A stretch of 7,898 bases of DNA, from contig CAIYSK010000290.1 of assembly GCA_903928835.1 (NCBI GenBank), positions 1 through 7,898 on the forward strand, in the 5' to 3' direction. Shown here one piece after another: positions 1-6,168 of the stretch (positions are counted from its first letter, which is position 1; each line of letters starts with the position of its first letter). The translations under genes and the position numbers were made by a program. The notes under the pieces are model-generated. The model had not been told where the DNA came from. It saw nothing but the letters and a program-made list of their open reading frames with translations, and made no database searches. This DNA comes from an uncultured cyanobacterium (GTDB taxonomy: Bacteria > Cyanobacteriota > Cyanobacteriia > PCC-6307 > Cyanobiaceae).

Positions 1-287
1 CGCAACAGGGGGTGGCTGTCAAATCCCCTGGGCAATCCGCTCTCCATCACCACCGTTTTCTCGGTGTCGATCGTGACCACCGCAGGACCAACCCTGTGGA
101 CTGCAGCAGCCACAAAGGAATACCGGGCGGAATTGGGCCGGGCGGAACTGGAGAAAACGACACCGGGCGGGACACTCCCCTGGGCATGGCCAACCCTCGG
201 ACTCCAGGGCCCCAAGGCGCTGCCAGCTACCAGCACCATCGCCAGGGCCCGGGAACAGGCGAAAGGGAGAACAGCCACTGGGCGCAT
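1..287 (-). CDS. HtrA/DegP-family serine protease, N-terminal part (3' end outside the window)
   Basis: The minus strand is open from an ATG at 287-285 to the window edge, giving 95 full codons and no stop. Residues 1-36 look like a Sec signal peptide: Arg2 and Arg13, a hydrophobic core ALAMVLVAGSALG at about 14-26, and a GHA|QG cleavage site near residue 36. A low-complexity Ser/Pro linker follows. Residues 57-80 (SFVAAAVHRVGPAVVTIDTE, then KTVV) match the start of the protease domain in cyanobacterial HtrA/HhoA/HhoB proteins, and the following LPRGFDSHPLL fits the segment before their FxxFFG region. The catalytic His, Asp and Ser and any PDZ domain would lie outside the window. Family members degrade or refold damaged envelope or lumenal proteins. 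The upstream frame closes at a TAA near 345, ATG 287 is the only ATG that keeps the whole signal peptide, and GTG at codon 4 is possible. Which of the three cyanobacterial paralogues it is cannot be told. Family assignment is fairly sure. Confidence 0.85.
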   Translation of the reverse strand, partial: MRPVAVLPFACSRALAMVLVAGSALGPWSPRVGHAQGSVPPGVVFSSSARPNSARYSFVAAAVHRVGPAVVTIDTEKTVVMESGLPRGFDSHPLL

Positions 288-376
288 CTCAAAGGGGACT
301 ATCGGGCCAAGCCAACCGTAAACAGACCTGGTCCCAGCCCGAAAGGCTTAAGATTCGTAAAGTTTCCTTTCGAGCC
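288..376. promoter_or_regulatory. Divergent intergenic region between the HtrA-type gene and the small membrane-peptide gene
   Basis: These 89 bases separate two divergently read genes, so they should hold both promoters if the assignments are right. The region is less GC-rich than its surroundings. A TAAGAT hexamer at 349-354 on the plus strand resembles a -10 element, lying 23 bases before the ATG at 377, but I see no good -35 partner. No clear operator or hairpin is visible. The assignment is by position only. Confidence 0.3.
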
Positions 377-490
377 ATGGACACGGACAGGTTGTTATTG
401 GCTTTTCTGGCCTTCGGCGCCGCCTGCACCACCCTTTGGGCCTGGATGCTCGCCAACACCGGCAGCCAATCGAGCAATGCCAAGCAATGA
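377..490 (+). CDS. Small single-span membrane peptide, 37 residues, unknown function
   Basis: An ATG at 377 opens a 37-codon frame ending in TGA at 488-490. Residues 5-26 (RLLLAFLAFGAACTTLWAWM, then LA) form one hydrophobic span, with a short acidic N-terminus (MDTD) and a polar C-terminal tail, a topology common among small thylakoid or cytoplasmic membrane subunits. Thirty of 37 codons end in G or C, like confirmed genes here, which supports real coding. There is no strong Shine-Dalgarno sequence. The frame is the same as that of the next gene, separated by this single stop and 15 open codons. It does not match the small photosystem, cytochrome b6f or NDH subunits I can recall. A real gene is more likely than not. 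Confidence 0.5.
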   Translation: MDTDRLLLAFLAFGAACTTLWAWMLANTGSQSSNAKQ

Positions 491-535
491 TGGAGATGCG
501 GTCACGCCTCTCCCATCGGCAGCCGGCCTAGGGCC

Positions 536-847
536 ATGAATGCCTTTCTTTCCCAAATCCTTCCCGTTCTCTACGGAGCCTGCTTTTTGCTCTTGCTCTG
601 GCAGGCCTTCAAGGTGATGGCCCAGGGTTTTAAGGCCGTGCCCAGGCCCGGGGACCCCAGCAGCGCAGGCAACAGCCAAACATCGGCAAGCCGCCCAAGC
701 CCTTCTCCCGGTGACCGCACCGGCCGGGTCACGATTCATCCGGAATTGTTGGATGCGGAAGGCCAAATCACCCAGGAAGATCTGCTCACCGTGCGGTTTA
801 GCGGTGACAACGAGCAATCCGCTCGCCCCAGCGACAGCTCCGACTAA
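536..847 (+). CDS. DUF2973-type membrane-anchored protein, 103 residues
   Basis: Residues 5-28 (LSQILPVLYGACFLLLLWQA, continuing to FKVM) form an N-terminal membrane span. A Pro/Ser-rich linker of about 30 residues follows, then a conserved-looking block at 64-88 with VTIHPELLDAEGQIT and DLLTVRF. The span plus a 'HPELLD..G' block is the layout of cyanobacterial DUF2973 proteins, whose function is unknown. The protein is probably anchored in the cytoplasmic or thylakoid membrane with a soluble C-terminal tail. ATG 536 is the only good start: upstream codons in frame run back to the TGA of the preceding peptide without another ATG, GTG or TTG. A TAGGG at 529-533 is too close to be a good ribosome binding site. 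It lies 45 bases after the small peptide gene and may be co-transcribed with it. Confidence 0.75.
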   Translation: MNAFLSQILPVLYGACFLLLLWQAFKVMAQGFKAVPRPGDPSSAGNSQTSASRPSPSPGDRTGRVTIHPELLDAEGQITQEDLLTVRFSGDNEQSARPSDSSD

Positions 848-910
848 ACCCCGTCTGGGGCGCTCGATAGGCTCTCTGATGAGCACGTGCTTTCAACGCG
901 AGGATTGACG

Positions 911-1294
911 GTGGATCAACGGACCAAAATCGTGGGCGCTGTGCTCACCAACCTCAAGCTGCCCCCGCGTTTTCGCCTCAAGCTGGTCAAGGAAGATCCC
1001 ATCCGGCTGGAACTCAGCATCACCCCGGCCTACGGCAAAGACCCCATTTTGGTGGGCCTGGTGGAATCCCAAGACCTGGTTGCCCGTCGCGATCGGGAAG
1101 GCCGCATCCCCCGCGACCTCCAGGGCACCTGGGATTGGACCGTGCGTCACGGCAAGGTGAGTACGGGCGGATGGAACCCTTACCTCAAAGAAGCCCTGCA
1201 AACCATGTTTGAGACCGGCCTACCCGCCATCGTTTACGAGGAGCTCACCGGCGAGGCCTATCACCCGGTGGATGGGGTGCGCCACGTGCGCTGA
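911..1294 (+). CDS. Conserved-looking hypothetical protein upstream of hrpB, 127 residues
   Basis: I do not recognise this family. The product (start VDQRTKIVGAVLTNL read as Met, end GVRHVR) is soluble and highly charged, with no membrane span and no cysteine. Alternating segments such as RFRLKLVKEDPIRLELSI and a central GTWDWTVRHGKVSTGGW suggest a mainly beta fold with a C-terminal helix (PYLKEALQTMFETGL). GTG 911 was chosen over GTG 887 because GAGGA at 900-904 lies 6 bases before 911, a good ribosome binding site, whereas 887 has none. The TGA at 1292-1294 is only 8 bases before the hrpB start, so the two are probably one transcription unit. Any role in RNA handling is inference from position alone. 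That it is coding is supported by GC3 bias and a clean frame. Confidence 0.75.
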   Translation: MDQRTKIVGAVLTNLKLPPRFRLKLVKEDPIRLELSITPAYGKDPILVGLVESQDLVARRDREGRIPRDLQGTWDWTVRHGKVSTGGWNPYLKEALQTMFETGLPAIVYEELTGEAYHPVDGVRHVR

Positions 1295-1302
1295 AGGGCG
1301 CC

Positions 1303-3843
1303 TTGCAAGCCAAACTCCCATGGCAATCCCTGCCGATTGACGGGTTGCTGGGGCAGATCAAAGCGGCCCTCAAACCCGGCTGCACCGTGCTGTTACAGGC
1401 ACCCCCCGGGGCAGGGAAAACCACCCGGGTGCCCCTGGCCCTCCGCGAGCAACTCGATGCCTGGGGCCTTAGCGACGGCCGCATCTGGATGCTCGAACCC
1501 CGCCGCCTGGCGGCCAAAGCTGCGGCCCAGCGGCTCGCAGCGGAGTTGGGGGAACCCCTTGGCCAAAGGGTGGGCTACTCCGTGCGTTTGGAGTCGCGCA
1601 CCTCAGCAGCCACCCGCATCGAAGTTCTCACCAGCGGCCTGTTCCTGCGCCGGCTGCAGGCGGATCCCGCCCTGGAGGGAGTGGCCTGCGTGCTGTTCGA
1701 TGAATTCCATGAGCGGGGCGCCGATTCCGATTTAGCCCTGGCCCTGGTTCGGCAAGCCCGGGAGCTGGTCAATCCCGAGCTGCGGCTGGTGGTGATGTCG
1801 GCCACCCTGGATTTGGCCCCCTTGGCGGCCCAGCTGCCGCAAGCCCAGGTGCTCCATAGCGAAGGCCGCAGCTACCCGGTGGCCGTGGACCACCTGCGCC
1901 CCCGGGAGGGGGAACGGCTGGACCAGCTCGTGCTGCGGGCCCTGGAGCAGCACTGGATCGACCAGCGCGTCAACCACGAGACCGTGCTGGTGTTCCTGCC
2001 GGGCCAAAGAGAAATCCAGGCCTGCCTGCGGGCCATTGGCGCCACCGACTGGGGGGCGGCGATCGACTGTGTGGCCCTCCACGGCAACCTGCCCCTGGCC
2101 GCCCAGAGCCAAGCCATTGCCCCCGCCAAAACCCCCGAGGGCAAGGTGGTGCTGGCCACCGCGATCGCCGAAAGCTCCCTGACGCTGGCCGGAGTGCGGC
2201 TGGTGATCGATAGCGGCCTCAGCCGCCGCTCCCGCTTTGATCCCCATAGCGGCATGGATGGGCTGGTCACCGTGGCCGCCAGCCTGGCCAGCGCCGAACA
2301 ACGGGCCGGCCGAGCCGGCCGGCTGGGGCCTGGGCGCTGCCTGCGGCTCTGGAGTCCGGCCGAGCAGCAACGCCGGCCCAGCTTTGATCCCCCCGAGCTG
2401 CTAGAGATCGATCCCCTACCACTCGCCCTGCAACTGGCCGCCTGGGGCGACCCCATGGGCGACGACCTGGACTGGCTTGATCCCCCACCCGCTGCGCCCC
2501 TTTTGGAAGCCAGGGATCTGTTGCTGCAACTGGGAGCCATCGATGCCAAAGGCACCCTGCTGCCCCACGGCCAGCACCTGGCCCACCTCGGACTGCACCC
2601 CAGGCTGGCCCACATGCTGCTGAAGGGCCAAGCCATGCAAAGCCTGGATCTGGCCTGCGAGTTAGCCGCCTTGCTCAGCGAGCGGGATCCGCTCCAACGC
2701 GACGAGGCCGGATCCGATCTCATGCCCCGCCTCGACTGGTTGCGCCGCCAGTCCAGCCGATCACCCCTGCGCCAACTCCAGGAGCAATGGCGGCGCCAGG
2801 TGAGCTCCCTGCATCCAGAACCGACTGCGGCCAAACCCGAACCAGAAGCCGTAATGGCCGCCCGACTGCTCAGCCTGGCCTACCCGGAGCGGGTCGCCCT
2901 CGCCCGAGCTGGCAGCAGCGATCGTTTCTTGATGCGTGGTGGGCGGGGCGCCTTGCTGCACCCCAGCGATCCCCTGGTTGGTTGCGAAGCCCTGGCGATT
3001 GCCACGGCCGACGGCCAGGGGAGCGATGCCCGGATCGGCCTGGCCCTGCCGATCGCCCGGGCTGAGCTGGTGGCCCTCGCCGAAGCAGGCGCCGGCCAAT
3101 GGCAGTGCACGGCCCAATGGGATGGCGCCAGCCAGCGGGTGCGCTGTGAGCAAACCCTGCAGCTGGGTGCCCTCGTGCTGGACCGCCGGCCGTGGCATGG
3201 GCCCAGCGGCGAGCTGGTGCAACAGGCCCTCCTCGAGGGGCTGGGGGACCTGGGTCTTGGGGTCCTCCCCTGGAACGACAGGAGCCGCCAGCTGCAACAG
3301 CGCCTGGCCCTAGCCCACCAGCACCTGGGGGAACCCTGGCCCAATGGCCACCTCGACCATTTGCTCAGCCACCTCGAGCAGTGGCTTGGCCCCCATCTCG
3401 AAGGACTGCGCAGCTTGGAGGAGCTCAAGGGTCTCGACCTCTGCGAAGCCCTCTGGGCGGAAGCGCCTTGGCGGCTTCGCGCCGAGCTGGACGACCTGCT
3501 CCCAGGCGCCGTGGAAGTGCCATCGGGTCGCGAAGTGCCGTTGGATTACGCCAAAGGCGAGCCCGTTCTGGCTGTGAAGCTGCAAGAGATGTTTGGCGCC
3601 AACCGCACCCCAACGGTGCTGGGCGGCCAGCTCCCGGTGACGGTGCATCTGCTCACGCCCGCGGGCCGGCCGGCCGCGATCACCCAAGACCTGGCAGGGT
3701 TCTGGGCCGGCAGCTACCAGGACGTGCGCCGCGACCTCAGGGGCCGTTATCCCAAGCATCCCTGGCCGGAGGACCCCACCGAGGCGATCGCCACTGCCCT
3801 CACCAAGTCCCGACTGAGCCAGGCCCGCCTCACCAAGACCTGA
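1303..3843 (+). CDS. hrpB: ATP-dependent helicase HrpB (DEAH-box, SF2)
   Basis: The 846-residue product is close to the usual HrpB length of about 820-840. Helicase motifs appear in order: Walker A APPGAGKTT at 33-41, LEPRRLAA (Ia) at 64-71, the HrpB-type motif II DEFHER at 133-138, SAT (III) at 166-168, FLPGQRE at 231-237, ATAIAESSLTLAGV (V) at 285-298 and QRAGRAGR (VI) at 333-340. The C-terminal block at about 775-828, with QLPVTVHLLTPAGRPAAITQ and RYPKHPWPEDP, is typical of the HrpB C-terminal domain and separates it from HrpA. Members are cytoplasmic NTP-dependent helicases, probably acting on RNA, with a poorly defined cellular role in most bacteria. The start is TTG at 1303 with AAGGG at 1294-1298 four bases upstream; no in-frame ATG or GTG fits before the conserved LPIDGLL segment. 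It follows the unknown 127-residue gene by 8 bases and converges with the phosphatase gene. No motif is missing. Confidence 0.97.
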   Translation: MQAKLPWQSLPIDGLLGQIKAALKPGCTVLLQAPPGAGKTTRVPLALREQLDAWGLSDGRIWMLEPRRLAAKAAAQRLAAELGEPLGQRVGYSVRLESRTSAATRIEVLTSGLFLRRLQADPALEGVACVLFDEFHERGADSDLALALVRQARELVNPELRLVVMSATLDLAPLAAQLPQAQVLHSEGRSYPVAVDHLRPREGERLDQLVLRALEQHWIDQRVNHETVLVFLPGQREIQACLRAIGATDWGAAIDCVALHGNLPLAAQSQAIAPAKTPEGKVVLATAIAESSLTLAGVRLVIDSGLSRRSRFDPHSGMDGLVTVAASLASAEQRAGRAGRLGPGRCLRLWSPAEQQRRPSFDPPELLEIDPLPLALQLAAWGDPMGDDLDWLDPPPAAPLLEARDLLLQLGAIDAKGTLLPHGQHLAHLGLHPRLAHMLLKGQAMQSLDLACELAALLSERDPLQRDEAGSDLMPRLDWLRRQSSRSPLRQLQEQWRRQVSSLHPEPTAAKPEPEAVMAARLLSLAYPERVALARAGSSDRFLMRGGRGALLHPSDPLVGCEALAIATADGQGSDARIGLALPIARAELVALAEAGAGQWQCTAQWDGASQRVRCEQTLQLGALVLDRRPWHGPSGELVQQALLEGLGDLGLGVLPWNDRSRQLQQRLALAHQHLGEPWPNGHLDHLLSHLEQWLGPHLEGLRSLEELKGLDLCEALWAEAPWRLRAELDDLLPGAVEVPSGREVPLDYAKGEPVLAVKLQEMFGANRTPTVLGGQLPVTVHLLTPAGRPAAITQDLAGFWAGSYQDVRRDLRGRYPKHPWPEDPTEAIATALTKSRLSQARLTKT
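2161..2168. repeat. HIP1 octamer GCGATCGC
   Basis: Exact copy of the highly iterated palindrome of many cyanobacterial genomes, inside hrpB at the codons for motif V. It supports a cyanobacterial origin. Confidence 0.6.
3784..3791. repeat. HIP1 octamer GCGATCGC
   Basis: Second exact copy, near the 3' end of hrpB, within the codons for the EAIAT segment. Confidence 0.6.
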
Positions 3844-3873
3844 CCCCAAAAAGCTGACTGGCGAAGGCCCGTC
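3844..3873. other. Convergent junction between hrpB and the phosphatase gene
   Basis: Only 30 bases separate the two converging stop codons. I see no GC-rich hairpin followed by a T-run on either strand, so no intrinsic terminator can be called. Termination may occur inside the opposing gene or by another route. Confidence 0.4.
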
Positions 3874-4683
3874 TCAATCCAAGAGGTGGCCAAAGCCGAA
3901 GTGGCGCAGCCCCTCGACGATCCCCATGCAGCCATGGCCTTGGGCCAGATAGATGCCCTGTAGCCGGGGCAATGCCGCCAACAGATCGGGCTCGGCATTA
4001 CCCACCATCACCCCGGAGAGGCCCGTTTCGAACATGGCCAAGTCATTGAGACTGTCGCCGGCGGTGACCACGCGATCCGCCTCGATGGCCAGCAGGTCAA
4101 GCAACGCGAGCAAGGTGGACCCCTTGTTGACGCCTGCCGGCAGCACATCGAGATATTGGTTGTCCGAAAGCACGCAATCCACGCCGTGCTGCTCGATCTG
4201 GGCAATCAAGCCATGATCAAAGGTTTCGGGGTCGTAGTAGTAGGCCAGGCGGCGATCGGCGCTGATCGGCTGGGGGGAAAGGCCCTTGGCTCCATCGAGT
4301 AGGGCCAAAACAGGCCCATGCTTACCTTCCCAGCGTTGCTGAATCGGATCCACCGCCGGGGAGAGCAGCTCGAGGCTGGCTCCGCAGGCCACGGTGCAGC
4401 CCACATCGCCAATCACGAGATGGGGGGCCCGCAAGCCCAGGCCCTCATCTTGAACCAAAAGCCGGTCGATCGAACCCAGATCCCGCCCCGTGCAAAACAC
4501 ATGCAGCACCCGATCTCGCTGGCGTTCCAGCCAGGCATAGAAGGCTCGCCGCTCGGCCAAGGAGCCCCCCAGCAAGGTGCCATCGAGGTCGGTGACAAGC
4601 ACCAACTCGGGATGGTCGGGCAGGGGAGCAGAAATCTGCTGCAGCAAAAGCTGGCGGTGGTGAAGGTTGCTCGTCGACGTCAT
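3874..4683 (-). CDS. HAD-IIB sugar-phosphate phosphatase, sucrose-phosphatase-like
   Basis: The 269-residue product has all four HAD motifs: DLDGT (Asp32 nucleophile, Asp34 acid/base), CTGR with Thr65, Lys187 in AGVNKGSTL, and GDSLND with Asp210 and Asp214 as Mg2+ ligands. The long cap between motifs II and III (including GDVGCTVACG and LAYYYDPETF) and the C-terminal GHGCMGIVEGLRHFGF fit the sucrose-6-phosphate phosphatase/mannosyl-3-phosphoglycerate phosphatase subfamily. Members remove phosphate in the last step of sucrose, glucosylglycerate or mannosylglycerate synthesis, which are compatible solutes in cyanobacteria. No partner glycosyltransferase lies in the window, so the substrate is open. 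The start is uncertain: ATG 4683 has GGGGA three bases upstream, while ATG 4710 would add nine residues and overlap the divergent DUF3188-type start. Family is well supported; the exact reaction is not. Confidence 0.88.
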   Translation of the reverse strand: MTSTSNLHHRQLLLQQISAPLPDHPELVLVTDLDGTLLGGSLAERRAFYAWLERQRDRVLHVFCTGRDLGSIDRLLVQDEGLGLRAPHLVIGDVGCTVACGASLELLSPAVDPIQQRWEGKHGPVLALLDGAKGLSPQPISADRRLAYYYDPETFDHGLIAQIEQHGVDCVLSDNQYLDVLPAGVNKGSTLLALLDLLAIEADRVVTAGDSLNDLAMFETGLSGVMVGNAEPDLLAALPRLQGIYLAQGHGCMGIVEGLRHFGFGHLLD

Positions 4684-4708
4684 GGATCCCCGCAAGGCTG
4701 GGCCACCC

Positions 4709-4924
4709 ATGGGGGGGCGAGACTGGCTTCTAACAGCCCCCCCTAGTTTGGCTCGCTTCTACGTCAAAAATCGCCGGGATGGATCCAGGCTCCTGAGCAC
4801 CGCCCTGGTGATTACGGCTGCAGGCCTTATCCGCATCGACCATCCCGCAGGACGCCTCGTAGCCATGGTGGCAGGTCTGATCAGCCTCTACTGGTGGGGC
4901 TGCTACCGCAAGCTCGAGTCATGA
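4709..4924 (+). CDS. DUF3188-type small membrane protein, about 71 residues
   Basis: The core at residues 19-71 begins VKNRRDGSRLLSTALVITAA and ends LISLYWWGCYRKLES. It contains two hydrophobic segments (about 32-42 and 50-68) joined by a short polar turn, and resembles the small picocyanobacterial DUF3188 proteins found beside xseA. Function is unknown; it should sit in a membrane. ATG 4709 was chosen because AAGG lies at 4694-4697, but the spacing of 11 bases is long. TTG 4748 would give 58 residues, closer to the usual length I recall, and ATG 4682 would give a longer product. With the 4709 start, the coding sequence begins with a run of seven G and soon after crosses a run of seven C. Its TGA overlaps the xseA ATG in an ATGA, so it heads the xseA-xseB-DUF2834 chain. 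Confidence 0.65.
   Translation: MGGRDWLLTAPPSLARFYVKNRRDGSRLLSTALVITAAGLIRIDHPAGRLVAMVAGLISLYWWGCYRKLES
4711..4743. repeat. Perfect 8-bp G/C inverted repeat (G7C ... GC7) at a divergent gene junction
   Basis: Seven G then C at 4711-4718 is exactly complementary to G then seven C at 4736-4743, with a 17-base spacer (GAGACTGGCTTCTAACA). Outside the arms, T4710/T4744 and A4709/A4745 do not pair. The repeat starts two bases after the A of the ATG at 4709. In RNA it could form a strong but short hairpin with a large loop, near the start of the DUF3188-type message and just upstream of the phosphatase start on the other strand. The pairing is read directly from the sequence; any regulatory role is inference. 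Confidence 0.6.
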
Positions 4925-6168
4925 GCGGGAGCGGCGAGACCTCTGCCATCCCCCGCTACGGCGTCAGCGAGCTGACCCAAGCCATCGGCAGCTTGCTTGA
5001 GCGGGGCTTTGCCCCCCGCTTTCTGCTGGATGCCACGGTCAGCAGGCCCCAGACCAAAAAAGGGCATCTGTGGCTCACGCTGGTCGATGGGCAAGCGTCC
5101 ATCTCTGGGGTGGTGTGGGCCTCCCAGTTGGCCAAGCTCAGCTTTGTGCCCGAGGAGGGCGATGGGGTGGTGGTGGTGGGCAAGCTCAATTTCTGGGCGA
5201 GCCGCGCAAGCCTTTGCGTCCAGGTGCTGGATGTGCGTCCCAGCCTGAGCGGCGTCCTACGCCAATTTGAACGGGTGCGGGAGCTGTTGGGCGAAGAGGG
5301 CCTGCTGGATCCCCTGCTCAAGCGGCCCTTACCCGCCATACCCCAGCGGATCGCCCTGCTCACCAGCGTGCCAAGCTCAGCCCTGGCCGACATGCTCCGC
5401 ACAGCAGCCGAGCGCTGGCCCGCCGCCGAGGTGATCGTGGTGCCGATTCCGGTGCAAGGCCCCGTAGAAGCCCAAATCTGTGCCGCCGTTGAACGGGTGG
5501 GCACGCAGGCGCAAGGCCTGGGAATCGACGCCCTGGTGCTGGCCCGGGGCGGGGGCAGCCGGGAGGATTTGGCCGTCTTCGATGGCGAACAGCTCGCCCG
5601 TTGCATCGCGGCATGCCCCATCCCGGTGGTGAGTGGCGTGGGCCATGAAGACGACACCACCATCTGCGATCTGGTCGCCGATTACCGCGCCGCCACCCCC
5701 ACGGCCGCCGTGGTCGCCCTGCTGCCCGATCGGTCCATGGCCTTGCAGGGCATCGCCCAACTCAAGCGCCATTTGCGCGACGTGATCCAATTCCAATTGC
5801 AAGGCTGCAAACACCAGCTTCAAAACCAGCGCGAACGCCTACTGGGGCTACACCCCCGGCATCTATTGCAACGGGAACGGCAACTGCTGAACCACCGGCG
5901 CCAATTGCTACGGGCCCTATCTCCCCAGCACCTCCTCGGGAGGGGGTTCAGCCTGATGCGGAATGCCCAAGGCAAAATCGTGAGCTCCGTTGGCCAACTC
6001 AAAGCCGGCGATGGGGTGATGATCGAAGTGGCCGACGGGGCCCTTGATGCCACCGTGGGACAGATTCATCCCGTTAAGCCATGCCCAGGGCAACCAAAAG
6101 CAAAACCAAATCGGAGATCCCCGACCCCGAGGCTGGGCAGGGGGACAACGGGGTCGCTGCAGACCTGA
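4921..6168 (+). CDS. xseA: Exodeoxyribonuclease VII large subunit
   Basis: The 415-residue product is within the usual XseA range of about 380-450. Residues 10-106 form the N-terminal OB-fold DNA-binding domain, starting YGVSELTQAIGSLLERGF. The catalytic domain carries the family signature ARGGGSREDLAVFDGEQLAR at 208-227, then VVSGVGHEDDTTICDLVADY (236-255) and RAATPTAAV (256-264). A coiled region at about 275-330 should bind XseB, and the C-terminal block at 336-382 (LSPQHLLGRGFSLMRN, ending DATVGQI) closes the conserved part. With XseB it degrades single-stranded DNA to acid-soluble oligonucleotides, in mismatch repair and recombination. ATG 4921 overlaps the upstream TGA (ATGA) and is preferred to GTG 4894, which would lie well inside the upstream gene. 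Residues 383-415 are a basic, Pro-rich tail beyond the family core, and the last 29 codons are also read in another frame as the start of xseB. Confidence 0.97.
   Translation: MSGSGETSAIPRYGVSELTQAIGSLLERGFAPRFLLDATVSRPQTKKGHLWLTLVDGQASISGVVWASQLAKLSFVPEEGDGVVVVGKLNFWASRASLCVQVLDVRPSLSGVLRQFERVRELLGEEGLLDPLLKRPLPAIPQRIALLTSVPSSALADMLRTAAERWPAAEVIVVPIPVQGPVEAQICAAVERVGTQAQGLGIDALVLARGGGSREDLAVFDGEQLARCIAACPIPVVSGVGHEDDTTICDLVADYRAATPTAAVVALLPDRSMALQGIAQLKRHLRDVIQFQLQGCKHQLQNQRERLLGLHPRHLLQRERQLLNHRRQLLRALSPQHLLGRGFSLMRNAQGKIVSSVGQLKAGDGVMIEVADGALDATVGQIHPVKPCPGQPKAKPNRRSPTPRLGRGTTGSLQT

Noticed and set aside
12..539. A 175-codon plus-strand open frame at the left edge
   Set aside because: Its product is rich in His, Pro and Gly with no hydrophobic core or domain. 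It lies opposite the HtrA-type gene and spans the small peptide gene in another frame, so it is a shadow of GC-rich coding DNA.
849..860. CCCC-GTCT-GGGG hairpin after the DUF2973-type gene as a possible terminator
   Set aside because: The stem is only 4 bp and no T-run follows.
395..886. A 163-codon minus-strand open frame opposite the DUF2973-type gene
   Set aside because: The plus strand has a recognisable family and membrane span here; the minus frame shows no domain and is explained by GC-rich codon bias.
2304..2320. A perfect 7-bp inverted repeat with a 3-base loop in hrpB
   Set aside because: It falls on the codons for RAGRAGR in helicase motif VI; the repeat follows from the protein motif and GC-rich codons.
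1732..3428. Long minus-strand open frames opposite hrpB (for example 1872-2834 and 2880-3428)
   Set aside because: hrpB is unambiguous through all helicase motifs; the opposing products are Arg/Ser- or Gly/Gln-rich with no family features.
5165..5180. GTG/GGT simple repeat in xseA
   Set aside because: It encodes the VVVVG beta strand of the OB-fold domain and is too short to count as a microsatellite of interest.
5377..5823. A 148-codon minus-strand open frame opposite xseA
   Set aside because: It covers the XseA catalytic signature on the opposite strand and has no domain of its own.
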